A DNA stretch of 64,000 nucleotides from Acanthacorydalis orientalis. Its lineage: Eukaryota > Arthropoda > Insecta > Megaloptera > Corydalidae. A model generated the notes under the pieces. The model made no database searches and had not been told where the DNA came from. It was given only the letters and a program-made list of their open reading frames with translations. Shown piece by piece: positions 36,552 to 48,989 of the stretch (position 1 is the stretch's first letter; every line of letters begins with the position of its first letter). Both the position numbers and the translations under genes were made by a program. Location of the stretch: positions 38,120,749 to 38,184,748 of the forward strand of contig CM068317.1 in NCBI GenBank assembly GCA_034766995.1, given 5' to 3'.

Positions 36552-37289
36552 CACTAACCAAATTTAAAATATTATCTGACTACAATATAATTAATTGAAA
36601 ATTGAAACTATTTAAAGAATAATAATTAATTTTTATATATTTTTATGATGCAATGAACCAAAACAAACCTTTTTATTAATTAAATCAGGTGTATAAGACA
36701 AAAAATAAAAACCAAGTAGGGTAATTTACTACTTTACTAATTTACTACTTTAAAACAATAAAGTTTTAATTATTATAACATCAAACAGTAATAATTATAT
36801 ATGAAATGACTTAAATATGTTATACATTTTCTCAGATGAATTATGAAAGTGAATTTATCCACAATGTCAAATTATAATCACAATTATATCCATGGAAATA
36901 TTTACCTAATAAGTATCAATATAAATTTAAAATTATATTACTGGAAAGTATAACACAACTCTCCATTTTTGATAATAAATTATATCAGTAGTATAGTTGT
37001 TGGCACATGACAAAATCATGTCCACAATTGAATTTTACTCCTCATAAACCGTATAAATTTATTAGATATAATATTTAGAGTCTAATTGGAATCAATAATC
37101 TAATTTTAAGTAAAGATTTCTAACGTCTTTACAATACAAATGAATAATAAAATTATTACCGTGTGGTAAACATGCATCTTCTTCGTCCGAAGAATCTGAT
37201 TGTTGCTGATGTCCTAGTCGATCCCAATGGGACGTCGCCGTAAGTACAGGTGTCTGATGGCTATAACTCCTCAATCCCGCTGTCTGCAT
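34996..37289 (-). CDS. edl: PNT/SAM-domain protein without ETS domain, edl/mae-like (two exons)
   Basis: Exon 1 is 37289-37160 and exon 2 is 35225-34996 (TAG at 34998-34996). They join in phase 1 across a GT-AG intron; 130 + 230 nt make 120 codons, so 119 residues. Residues 1-43 are a low-complexity N-terminus with one Thr-Pro (T13) and an acidic SDSSDEED patch. Residues 44-116 are a Pointed (PNT/SAM) domain, recognised by DPRQWTRQDVATWLE, PDRFLMNGKALCLM and GGKLLYKDFQLRLARAM. The protein ends just after the domain, with no ETS domain. Insect Edl/Mae has this layout: it binds the SAM domains of Yan and Pointed and modulates their output downstream of EGFR/MAPK. The start is the first ATG (A at -3), with an in-frame TAG upstream. 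It is shorter than the Drosophila protein as I recall it. Candidate AATAAA signals on the minus strand lie about 510 and 580 bp past the stop. Alternative: the 3' end of a larger PNT gene with upstream exons outside view. The fold is firm; the orthology is inference. Confidence 0.72.
35250..35322. repeat. (TA)n microsatellite next to a splice acceptor
   Basis: 73 bp of TA in the edl-like intron, beginning about 25 bp from the acceptor AG. Three further intronic tracts are at 35552-35609, 35756-35810 and 36483-36548. Confidence 0.95.
35912..36470 (+). mobile_element. Mariner deletion derivative, copy B, inside the edl-like intron
   Basis: A 559-bp copy flanked by TA (35910-35911 and 36471-36472). 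The left end contains GGAAAATAATTGCGGTTTTTG and the right end AAAAACCGCAATTATTTTTC. The start MKKEQIRAKFLYDLKTGSK is readable at about 36098, then frame breaks, then a second helix region ending near 36410. The catalytic domain is absent. It lies in the intron of the edl-like gene, antisense to the gene. Confidence 0.82.
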
Positions 37290-38699
37290 TATGAATTTTA
37301 TTCTTCTATTATAGTAGCCTATTTTGCTTGACTATCTTATAATATAAACTCGATCTGTAAACAAATATAGACGATAAGATTCAAACATCAAATTTTAATC
37401 TATTAATATTAGAAAATATGTCATTATTACTTTAAAAAAAAATGTTAATTAAAGCTTATTGAATCGTACTGTTTTAAATATACGATTATAATATATGATT
37501 ATTAGTTGCACATGCCTATTATTTAAATGAGGCAAAAGCCCATACATAATTCAATGTAGTTACAGCTCTATAATAACAATTAGGGATTACATGTGTACTC
37601 GTAGTTTACTATTCATATGCACACGCATATATCAATATACATACTTTGAATTATATTGAACTCGTTTTGTTATACAGGTATGTCGTGTTCATGTATATAA
37701 TCAGAATCATTTGTATTCCATTTATTATACTTTGGGTAAAGGTAAAAATTATATATTATTAGTTTTTTTTTCTATCATATTATTAAAACTAAAAACTTAT
37801 TTAAAATTTAATCGGTGTTGAAACAATCAAATACGTCTGAAGACGGTTTCCAAAACTGTAATTTTTATTTCATATTACGAAATCGTTTTTCCATGAAATG
37901 TTGAATACAGACATTGTGTATCAAATGCTTATATAAATTAAAAGTAATCATCAGAACAGCATCTCACTGCAAATGATAATATGAAATAATTATAGAAATG
38001 AAACTCTATTAAGCAATTTAATTTTGATTTACTCAAAATAAACCACAGTTACTTTAAAAAAAAAAATAAATCGCTTTGCTTTTCATGTATGGTACTATTT
38101 TATTCCAAAATAATTATTCTTAGAATCCTTCAACAAACATAACATTTTTTTGTAAACACTGTATGTAACTTTTATTTTCCGAATAACCAACTTTCTATCA
38201 ATCTATTGTTCTAGCTTCAAATAATTTCAAATATTTTTCTATTAAAAAATGACATGTTCCAAAAAAAATCGCATTAAAATTTATGCTAGATCATCATGAA
38301 GCTCGTTATACTAGTTGCACAATGCAAACAGTTTTATTAAAACATATAAAGCAACAGTAAATATGCCATCAATCAAAATTTTAGTACTAGTTTGACTAGT
38401 GAAATTTAGCAGAAGAGTAAACATTTGCCTAAAAATTAATCAATATCACTGTTACGCGAGGGACATTATCATTTTGTATTCTAATGGATACTTTTTTTTT
38501 ATTTCTATAAATTTCATACAGCTCCCACAACTCAGGCACTAATACGTATAGGTGATTTACAAAAATAGAATGTTGTGGAAAAATAATTTTCTTACATTTG
38601 CAAACTAATTAAAAAAATGTTAAATTTCAGAATGATTATAATTCTAAGAATTTTATTATTAAACATTACTCTTAATATGTTTTTCTTCACTTTCTTATT

Positions 38700-38795
38700 T
38701 TGAGGATAATAGCATCTCCATTGAAATCTAAATAATCAGTAACTGAATACTTTTAATCAGACCTATTTATGACTCGCGAAGAAGTGAAAAATTAA
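38700..38795 (-). repeat. DR-A copy, reverse
   Basis: GAGGATAATAGCATCTCCAT, TGAAATCTAAATAATCAGTA, TATGACTCGCGAAGAAGTGA. A diverged match to 47670-47795. Confidence 0.4.
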
Positions 38796-38873
38796 TTTAC
38801 AAAAATTAGAAAACTGTTTCGGAATTAAACTTATACTACAGCATAGACTCTCTGGTACGTAAAACTATCGATA

Positions 38874-39441
38874 TTATGTTGGTATGAAAATAATTGCAGT
38901 TTTTGTTGAATTCTAGCCTCAGTTTTTTTCAATAAAAGTGTCATTTTTTCATGTTCATGTTAATATCATTTTAAAGTTCATTTTTAGGTCTGTATTTTGG
39001 TAACATCAACATTGGTTTTATTATTAATTTAACTTCATATCGGACTACTGAATTGAAGATGGAAAAGAAGAAAATAAGAGCAATTTTTGGTATGAGTTCA
39101 AAACTGGTGGTAAAGCAGCAGAAATTGGTCATAAATTAAACGACACTTTTAGTGTGGGTACTGTTAAGGAACGTACGGTGCAACGGTCGTTTCAAAAATT
39201 TCGTGGTGCGGACGAAAGCCTTATATAAAGAAGGCAAGGAAGATAAAGAAGGTCGCGGGCATCCTTATTCAGTTCATAACGACCAACTGAAGTCGTTAGT
39301 TGGATCAGAACCACACACAACAATTCAAGAGCTTGCTCAAAAGTTAGACGTTAGCCATCCAACAGTTCTGGACCACTTAAAACACTTAAACCATTTAAAA
39401 TCTGAAGACCATAAACCGAAATCATTTTTCTATCAACCTAA
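38874..39441 (+). mobile_element. Mariner deletion derivative, copy C
   Basis: A 568-bp copy whose left end is TTATGTTGGTATGAAAATAA and whose right end is TTTCTATCAACCTAA. The protein part starts near 39059 (EKKKIRAIFGMS-like), then an open frame of 99 residues (39152-39451) covers KEDKEGRGHPYSVHNDQLKS and QELAQKLDVSHPTVLDHLKH, the second helix-turn-helix. There is no DDE/D domain. It lies about 1.6 kb upstream of the edl-like start codon. Confidence 0.8.
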
Positions 39442-39859
39442 TTCAAACTAAATCTTAACTTATCGTTTTTGAGCGGATTACATTTTAGAAACTGTGTGCC
39501 AATTGTCTTTCAGACTGAATCACTCTCTACACACCACAAAAATTGTCTTGGAAAGAGTGTTTGAGGTGTATGGAAAATGATTCAATTGTGGAACTAAATT
39601 CTAACCTTTACACAAACAAAATTATTTTTTTTTATATACATTATATTATAATAATACTTACCAACACCAAGAGTTTATATGCAAATTTAGGTGTTGAAGG
39701 TTCTTAGTTATATTTAGTCATTTATTTATTTATCTATTTTAGTATCACATTATTAACCTGGTAATTTCAATTTTTAAAATTAATTTACTATACGGTATGA
39801 AAAACCCTGCGTTTATATAAAATGATCAGGCTCATTAAGTTACGTATCTTACTCAGTAT

Positions 39860-40255
39860 TAAAGAATCCAAAAATATCTTAATTTATTGTATTGTAAACA
39901 AATGGCTTCGAACCATTAGTATTTAGACAAAGAAAATTAAACTGTAGATTACCTGGAATCACAATTACCATATCTCCCGAACTATATATAAACCGGACAC
40001 GCTATGCGATAGATAAGTCATGAAGTTAGAAGTCACGAAGTCACAAACAAGTCATTAAGTCACAAGTCAGTCAGTAAGTCAGTATCCAGATCACAATATT
40101 AATTGTAAGTTATAGCCTACTTGTATTCACCGTCAGAATAAACGTAAAATCTAAAAAAATGGACTTATTTTCATTAATTTAAAATTGAGTCGAGTTCTCA
40201 CTCCTTAGCGCAGTACTAAATCTGTACTGTTACTCCCCCACATGCAAAATCAGGT
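39860..40255 (+). promoter_or_regulatory. LTR-like or promoter-like segment
   Basis: TATATAAA lies at 39985-39992. About 25 bp downstream begins a run of AAGTCA/AGTCAGT repeats (40015-40085, about eight units). AATAAA follows at 40137-40142. TATA box, transcribed region and poly(A) signal within ~160 bp is how insect retroelement LTRs are built, and a solo LTR is the most likely explanation. I could not fix TG...CA ends or a target duplication; outer limits are approximate. An independent promoter is the alternative. Confidence 0.4.
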
Positions 40256-40959
40256 GTAAATTCTCTAAAAAAACATTATGTACTTTTTCTATTCCGATTG
40301 ATGTTCAGTATTTTATAATTTCAATTTTTAATAGTATGACGATTTTTTCTCTCTCTCTTTCGCTATACATATACATTATATATATATATATATATATATA
40401 ATATGCATGTATCATTTTTCTATAGTCATTTATTTTATAAGTCTGTGATATTATCAACAATTACTTTCATTCATTAATTTAAAATCTTCCATTAAGAAAA
40501 CCCAATTCATTAAAAATATGTGTTAACAGGCTTAGATGTTGATCGAATTTTAAAATAGTTTTGTACTTGAATTTAAAATTATTTATTTATTTTCTCAAAG
40601 AAATGAATAACCTGCAGTTAAAAAATGTTTATCAACATAATGGTTAATTAATTCCTGTCTATTTTGTTATAATAAATCAAAACAGACAATAAGCAATTAT
40701 TTATAATTATATAACTCTGTTAGTGAATATTTTGTAGTGTATCGAGTTTCGATTCGTGAGTAAAAGTTAATTTAAATACAGTTCCAAACTATAATTATTA
40801 ATTATTCAACACTGTTTGGTGTTTGTTTGACAAAACTGTAGGACAGTAAAATTATAAGAGTCTTAATTATATTTGAAAATTTTATACTGTAACATATTTA
40901 TACAGGATAGTTAATGGGATATAAAAATATATTAAAGTATGTAAAGGAATGTGTGTAAT

Positions 40960-41330
40960 GAAAACTGTCGTCGTGATCATAAATAGTGAAATTTAACGAT
41001 AGAAAATAAAATCGATCCCGCTGATTCGAACACACACACACACATACTCGGTCTATAAACACATCTTCTAGCGCGTTTGCGAAGTACCTATTCAGGAAAT
41101 GTGTGACGTGTATGCATGCACACCCCCAACCTGAACCGACAAGGTGTTCCGCGATAAGGGATGTTAAAAGCACGGACAAAAAAGGGGTGTTACCCGCCAA
41201 CAACGTTTCCAGAAATACATTTCCTGTCACAAAAATACCGCATCCTGCCGCCCTTGCTCCGTGTTCTATTACCGCCCAGTTTCTTCTTGTAAACGACGGA
41301 TGTAGTGAGAATGCACATTTCTTCAAATAA
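40960..41330 (-). promoter_or_regulatory. Candidate regulatory region upstream of the edl-like gene
   Basis: A stretch with near-normal base composition inside AT-rich DNA, 3.7-4.0 kb upstream of the edl-like ATG. It carries CAGGAAAT at 41093-41100 and its inverse ATTTCCTG at 41219-41226, both with the GGAA core of ETS sites. It also holds the window's longest chance frame (142 codons, minus strand), which has no recognisable domain. edl is a known target of EGFR/Pointed in Drosophila; function here is inference. Confidence 0.3.
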
Positions 41331-42504
41331 TTTATTATTGTTGCCTGACATTTAGTGTCGTAATAAATGTTTTGCTATGTCCGCTCCGATCTAAATTAAA
41401 TTCGTTGATACGTGGTGTGTTATTGTACACATGTTGACTCTTTTTTTTTCATTTACATCTGCACGACAATACTGGACGAAAATTAATATATTTTTCGAAC
41501 GTAGTGCGGTTTTTAATTTAACACGCACGAGACGTTAATAAATAAATATAATTAAAAGTGTGTACAGGTCGGTTGTTTATGGTGCCCAATTCGAACGGTT
41601 TTAGTATTTTATTGTACAGCCAAAAATTGTTTTATTATTCCGGAGTAATAAAACTGTGGACAATGTTTTACTGTCTTGGTTAGGAACATTTAAATGTTAC
41701 GAGAACATTTTCTTCGATGCTCCATAAAACGGTATATATCATTGTTAGAACGAAAAATAAGTTTCGTACGACATAAAATTGTTTATATACTAAATGTTTA
41801 TTCTTGAAACCCAATTAAAATGTTATTAGAAAAATAAAAAATGAGATAAAATAACAGTTATAAAATAATATTTCTTTTTCAAATTAAGAGTGATATTTTA
41901 TTTCACAAAGGTGTCATTAATTTATAAATGTTGAATACTTATTTACTCAACAATATCAAAAATTAATGACTAGACCGAGAAAACGTTGACAGTTAGTAAT
42001 ATTGTTTTTACTTGAAAAAAAACAGTCATTTTTTTAATGATTCTTTCGTTTTTTAAATAAGAGGAAATTTGTTTTACTGAAGAATCGTTCTTCAGTAAAT
42101 AAAATTATTGTAGCTTGTTTTTATAAACAAACAACTTTCACATTTTTTTACAAAACATCATACGGAAGTTTCATACGGAATGTAATTAAATGAACACGTT
42201 TTCTTCAATCGAAACTCCTGTAACAAGTTTTATTGCTATATTTTTATACTAATTTTTTTATAATTTTAAGTCAATTTCTTACATAATTTCACTAGAAATT
42301 ATTAAACGTGTTAAGACTAATTGCTAAATCGTTATTTTACAGTATTTCAAAAAATCAATTTATATATTTATTCATTTTCGATTTTAAAACTGTAATTTTA
42401 AATTTCTAGTCTTTCTCTTTACCAAAAAAACAGTTTTGTATAGTAAGCATATTAATTTTCTTTAAAAAAAATTTATTGTAAAAAAATAAAATGTGTAAAA
42501 TAAT

Positions 42505-43105
42505 TCGATTAATTGGACATTCTTTTATCGTAAACAAAATAAAAATTGCAAATTTGTCGATTACAAAAAAATATGTTAATTCAGATTAGCTATTAAAAAT
42601 TTCACATCTATCTGATATATTGTAGAAAATCGTTGATAATATTCGAGGAAACATAAATCTCTTGATTGCAAACATATGACTCGAAACGGAAAAATCGATT
42701 ACAATTGAAAATTTGCAGAAATAATATTACTGTTGAATGTGAAAAATTTTAAAACAGTAAAGTGTGCACAAAACGGTTTCACATCGGTCACATCTTGTAC
42801 CTGGACATAGAGTCTCGAAATTTTTTATACGCTTTCTTCCAATGATGAAATTTTGGAAAAAAATATGATTCAATCCAATTCTCAAGTTTACAATTTTTTA
42901 CAGGTTTTCAAATGAAAAAACCGCGATTTTTGTGATTTGTGGACAACTGTAATTTTTTTAATTAAAGAAAGCTATGAATTTAGTCTAATTAGAAAGAAAT
43001 TAGTGAAATTTAAATATATCATCCAAAATATAGCGCCCTGAGACCATAGCTTCCTTGGAAAACATCAGTGGATTCCTATTTCCACGCCCGGCTTCAAAGG
43101 GATAA
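42505..43105 (-). repeat. TTAA-ended dispersed repeat, copy 3 (reverse)
   Basis: Read on the minus strand it starts TTATCCCTTTGAAGCCGGGC, then GGAATCCACTGATGTTTTCC, and follows the same order of blocks as copy 2 to TAAAAGAATGTCCAATTAAT. The 42505 boundary is approximate. It confirms that the family is dispersed in both orientations. Confidence 0.7.
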
Positions 43106-43443
43106 TAAAAATGTAGGGGAACATTTTTTATTAATATTTTATAATAAAAGATACAAATTCACTTTTAAACATCTAATTAAAAAATGAATGTATGTTAAAT
43201 AGTTTAATCTTCATTAAATTTTATTTTTATCTGACAAAATATATTTTTCAACGGCTTTTTCCTTCAAGATACTATCCGATATAATTACATTAGAGCTATA
43301 ATTTTAAATTAAAAAATTCTTTTCGAAAAAAATATTCTTCATTAAACGTTACTAATTATAAATCATGAGTCTTTTTGGTTCGAAAATCGAAACAGGACGT
43401 CTTTAAACCATGAAATGTGTTATTTTTATTTTTTTACACCTAG

Positions 43444-43445
<2 letters not shown>

Positions 43446-43517
<72 letters not shown>
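43446..43517. repeat. (TA)n(TG)n(GA)n compound microsatellite
   Basis: 42 bp of TA, then (TG)8, then AAGAGAGAGAGAGAA. A plain 45-bp TA tract follows at 43720-43764. Confidence 0.95.
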
Positions 43518-43717
43518 AGTATATATAGATGTTCAATGTTTTGATTTGTATTTTGACAGAATCTTGCTCCAGTTCATCTGATAAAAATCAACCGTCTATT
43601 TATAAATTATGAACGACTATCAGATACATACTACTCGTCTCGTAATAAATAAAACCGGGGATTACTTTCTTGTTTATCACACCTAATTTCACGTGAACAC
43701 ATGTCACATATTAAAAT

Positions 43718-43767
<50 letters not shown>

Positions 43768-45705
43768 TGTACTGGAATGAGCGATAATATCCGAATCAGT
43801 TATAAACACATTTTTAATGTTTCTTAATAAACATATAAGTAAACGAGCACAGTAAGTTGTATTTAAGGAAGACCGCCCGAGACGAACTCAACATAAAATA
43901 TTATTCAAACAGGAAATGCGTCACTCATTCGATCCGGATATATAAATTTAAAACTGTGAAGTGTGTCACTATATAAGCCAGTTTTAAGCAACCCCGTCAA
44001 ACGTGTCTCTGTTTCGGACTGACACTTAAAACTGTATAGAACCCACACTATGAGGGTTCGGTATACATTTATATCTCTCCACTGATTCTTTTTCTCTTCA
44101 ATGTTTCATGTGACCGCTTATCCGGAGACATAGTTTTTGACATATTCGCGATAAGGAGATATGTCCCTGTGAGGTTCATTAATTTTAATTATTTGTTTTC
44201 GTGTCTTGAACATTGAACTTTGATTTTTATACAAGGAGCAGTTCATGAATATTCAAAAACACACACGCACACATATACATATATACTTTTATTACTATTT
44301 TCAAAATTGTATACCTTTAAAGAAATGCATATATGCATCAATATGTATAATTTCAGCTTTGATGATTTTTTTACACTTATTACAAGTATAAGTTCTTTTA
44401 TATCAATGTAATTATGAAACGTGACTCGTTATAAAAACCTTAATATATGCATTTTTATTAATTAAGAATATATGAAAATCAAAATGTGAAGTACGAGCAA
44501 CATAATATCAATTCTTTTTATGATCAATGCGAATAGCGGCTGTTATTACATAATGAATAAATTATATAAGACTTATTTATTAAAATATTTCCAATCAGAC
44601 TGAACGAAAATAATTCATAAACTTTTTGTCAAAAATCAAGTTTTTACCTCAACAATATCTCCTACAAATTGCTTTTTCAAAATGGATTATACCTGTCGAG
44701 ATCGAAAATCTAGTTCTAATCATTTTTTCTCCAAGTTTTAATAACTTGGTGTTTAATAAATAAAAAGGTTCTAGTTATATGAAAAGAGACTCATGGACAT
44801 TATCCCTCACATTCCTAATTACTGTCTAAAAATATTAGTTATATTAATTAATTTTAATATAATATTTAGACAAGTTTTGTAAGTGAAATTTTACCATTAT
44901 TTTGCAATGATTTCAAATACTTAGAAAGCAAACATATAAATGTATACAAACACATAGCATTCAATTAAATGTTTATATTATAAATCATCCGTATAATCAC
45001 AAGTTTCTTCTTATCAACATAAGATATCGTAATTGCATTTATGTTACTCATAAATAAAATAAAATACAACGCAATTTACAACAAGGATAAAGTCACACTA
45101 ATGATCTTTGATGGATACCATAATCCATTCATAGTTAATTTAACGTTTTAATATTTTTTCTTTTTATTATTATATTTCTTAATACTGAAAATGGACACTT
45201 ATTTTAACTGAATGTTCACTTAAAATTATTCAATTATTCAAATATGTACATCATTGTCTGTTCAAAAAAAAATCTTGCGAATCTATCGTTTGTTACTAAT
45301 TAATAATTTATCAATTAAATAGAATATGAATATACTATCCGTTAATCGATACAGTCTCGTCGAAACGACTTTCCAGATTTAGTAAGTACACCTACTTACA
45401 CGATTATTGACGTAATATACGATTATATCTTCCTGAAAACATTCTGTTTAAACAAAACCCACGATAACTCGAAACTCGATTGAAAACATTAGCAGGTTAC
45501 AATTAAATAAAAAGTGAACGAAGGCAAATTTCTGACTATTCATCAAAATAGACAAGATTTTCTAATCTTTAAACGATTATTTCTTATCATATTTTTGCAA
45601 TGTATAATATTATGTAATCACACACCCTTCGCTCAGATTTCTTGTTATGTAAAATATATCTCATATCCGGCATAAACAATACATCAATTTGTAAATAATC
45701 ATACA

Positions 45706-45709
<4 letters not shown>

Positions 45710-45751
<42 letters not shown>
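45710..45751. repeat. (TA)n microsatellite
   Basis: 42 bp of TA. Confidence 0.95.
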
Positions 45752-45755
<4 letters not shown>

Positions 45756-47033
45756 AACGTACATTTCCCATTGATAATACAACACAGTACTAAAAACAGG
45801 AAAAATATAAATGATAATAGCAATTCAAAATACATATCCGTTTCCTGGAGAACTTAAAAAACATACATTAGTATACATCATGCATGATAGAGATGACGAT
45901 ACAATTGAACATATTTCACACATAGAGCTATTTCCTCTTAAAACGTTAATTGAATCGAACAAATACTTTGTTTAAATGCATGATTACATATTAAACAAAG
46001 AGAAACCGTGCACGTAACCTATGCGCCGCATACACATGTTTTCTTTATTGTACATGCTATTTATAAAATCGATAGAATGAGAACGGATGTACATTTCTTC
46101 ACTTATGTAACATGTATATGTATCTTTTTCCCCTAACTAGATCAGATTCCGAAAAAATGTATTGATATTTATGTCATCATTTATGGACTTATTAGACAAG
46201 TCATTTTATCTGCATATGTGTACACACATGTCGGCTCGTATTTATGTGCTTTCATTGATGTACTAGTCGTTATATACATATATACTATTGTCCATATTGT
46301 AAGGATATCCTGTTTCCCTTATCCTTTATAAATGTTCATAATAATGTAGGACTATTATAATGTACATTCTGTAGTAGTGACCATGGAATATTTTAATCAA
46401 ATCTAATTTTTTCCTTCCTGGTATTTGATCGTACACATTTATTGTTTTGTTGTCATTAACAATTGAATCGTATGTTCAATACATACACACATACAATTAC
46501 TAAATATCAAATATTTATTAGCTCTGTTCAACGAAAGAAGAATCGAAAAGTCTGAAAATTAAAAAGCCCATCGTAATCAATCCATCTAATTAACAGCTAA
46601 ATGAATCCTCAACATTCACTAAAAATAGCCTGGACATATTTGGAGACCATAACTTTGATTAGTGTCAGTAAAATCTAACACCAGTCCTAACTGGGAATTA
46701 TTTATTTTCAATAATCGCCTTTAAACGAGGAATCTAGAAAATTAACTTGCAGATACCTGTTAATTGTATAAATTTTGGAATTTTAATTGATAATTTTTTT
46801 AAAAGAATAAAATAGTACTTTTCATAAAAACCACATTATATATAAATTAAATACACCTCTTCACTAATTTTATATCAGATAGTTTCAAAAAATAAATTCT
46901 GTAATCCTTTTTCTTAAACAAAATGAAACTATTCGTATTTACATCTGTCAAACTGAGACTAAAATTGTCTTTCATCACCACTTACATGTTTAAAAACATT
47001 TTTTATTTTTTTACATTGTAGAAATATGTAAAT

Positions 47034-47039
47034 AATATA

Positions 47040-47087
<48 letters not shown>

Positions 47088-47197
47088 CATGTAAAAATCT
47101 GATGAATTATATATCATAGTTCAACAGAAACTACAGTCTAGAACAAATTTCAAGTTTACATTTTATTATTCTTGATTTCGTTAAGGTATGTATGTGA

Positions 47198-47286
<89 letters not shown>
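47034..47286. repeat. Two (TA)n microsatellites 120 bp apart
   Basis: Tracts at 47034-47082 and 47202-47286, both with GTATATAC-like variants at the edges. A third, shorter one is at 47469-47494. Confidence 0.95.
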
Positions 47287-47287
<1 letters not shown>

Positions 47288-47669
47288 GTATGTATGTATG
47301 TTCGTGTTTAATTAGAAAGGTAGCATACATATAATTTTCGAAACTATAGTTTTCTTTCAAGTGAAAAATAATCATAGTCAAGGTTTAAATAATCTTATTA
47401 TTACAAAAGACAGGAAAATAATTTTCAGCTACCTTCAGAACACACGCATATACATACAAACACGCACATGTATATATATATATATATATATATAATAGAG
47501 TAACATTTCCATAGAAATCAGTCTACGTCTTACCTTATTCATTATAAAGAATTAATACACAATATAAATCTAAATCTACCACCGAACCTCCCTTTCCTCC
47601 ATATTTAAGAATGATTTTAACTCCAAGAACTATAATATTAAACATTAATAAATTTTTCTGTGACTGAAC

Positions 47670-47795
47670 ACTCTTAAGAAGATGACATTGTCATTGAAAT
47701 ACCCAAAATCCATAATCAAAATGATCAATAATCAATCATGTTGACTATTTAATCATAAAAATATATGATTTGCGAGGGAGTGAAAGTCATTTCTA
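47670..47795 (-). repeat. DR-A copy, reverse
   Basis: GATGACATTGTCATTGAAAT, CATAATCAAAATGATCAATA, ATCATGTTGACTATTTAATC, ATATGATTTGCGAGGGAGTG. One of the better preserved copies. Confidence 0.5.
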
Positions 47796-48390
47796 AAACT
47801 AATTTTTATTAAATAACGTCGTTATAAAGGAATTTCATTGGATGAAAATTTTACTGTATATGCAGAAAAACGTGTGCATATTTTCTGGTAGTAATTCCTC
47901 TACTTGTTTTTGAAAAAAATGTTTAGATAAATATAAGTCTGAAACTCATCTACAACATAGCAACTATACAAGCCATTAAAATTCGAACTCAAAATCTTGT
48001 TTTCCTTATAACTTCTAGAATTTACACTGAAGAAAAGTCATGTTACTGACATCATGAGCAGATTAAAGATATGTCTTCTAATGAGTATACAAAAGTGGAG
48101 AAACGTAGAGACAGACAGGTTACAAAAATTACTATTAAGATATTTATAAAACATTTTACATAAATCAGAAAAAAGAGAAAGTATTCTCTATATAAGTAGA
48201 CTTAAGCTTACGACCCTCTGTATAATTATTGATAATTTAAATTTTACATTAAAAAGGACACATACCATTAATCTAGGTCTTGCAATATTGATAACATGAA
48301 GTTCTGGAGAAGATAAAAGAAATAAAATTTGGAGATTGAATTTCAGATGGTTGAAAATTCGATTCTTATTTATAAGACATTCCTACATAC

Positions 48391-48423
<33 letters not shown>

Positions 48424-48802
48424 GAAATTATAATCAAAGATTTGAAATATATTTTTAATTGAAAATAATAAAACACAAAATCGAAAACAAATTGACACGT
48501 GTTTCATTATTTACAAATATTTTTAATACTTATATACAACTCATATAAAGGCGATGAAACTAAAAATAAATATTCGAATGCATCTGTTCGAATAGATTTA
48601 TTTTAGCTAGTTATCCAGAAGTTTTTCGAACATTTTACATCGTCATACTTTTTCTAATAGGCAGTGACAGTCCAGAGATCATGTGAATCCGTTTTATTGA
48701 TTAATGAATGACACGATATACTACTAACTACTTGACCACAGTCACAAAATGTCATATCGAGTTAGTAAAAATGCTTTCGACTTCAATTCATAAGAGATTC
48801 CA

Positions 48803-48989
48803 TTCAGATGTCACTGACATTTGCTTTCTTAAGAAATTGAAAGACGATAAGTAACGAATTGCTATTTCTTATCATTATTAAATTTCGTATCGTTTTTTTA
48901 AAAATGCATTTACTTTTTGAACAGAAACGTTTAAGAGGTAAACAAACAAAATGATTTAAAAAATTGATCGTGATTTTTTACTTTGTGAT
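48803..48989 (+). repeat. Dispersed repeat family DR-B, copy 1
   Basis: TTCAGATGTCACTGACATTT, TTTCTTAAGAAATTGAAAGA, AAACGTTTAAGAGGTAAACA, ATTGATCGTGATTTTTTACT. Same orientation as 51368-51550. Confidence 0.6.

Larger units (their letters stand above)
35226..37159 (-). other. Intron of the edl-like gene
   Basis: The donor is CACG|GTAATAATT at 37160/37159 and the acceptor is TATTATTTACAG|AT at 35226/35225, read on the minus strand. The intron is 1934 bp. It contains a mariner deletion derivative (35912-36470) in the orientation opposite to the gene, and (TA)n tracts at 35250-35322, 35552-35609, 35756-35810 and 36483-36548. The first of these begins only about 25 bp from the acceptor, so the pyrimidine tract is very weak and the branch site must lie in or next to the repeat. 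Confidence 0.65.
43106..48802. other. No gene recognised
   Basis: AT-rich with TA tracts and one DR-A copy (47670). 43770-44170 is less AT-rich and unassigned. Confidence 0.5.

Noticed and set aside
40898..41326. 142-codon open frame on the minus strand upstream of the edl-like gene
   Set aside because: No domain, signal or homologue-like motif is visible, part of it translates (CA)n as VCVCVC, and a plus-strand frame overlaps it. Kept only as a possible regulatory patch.
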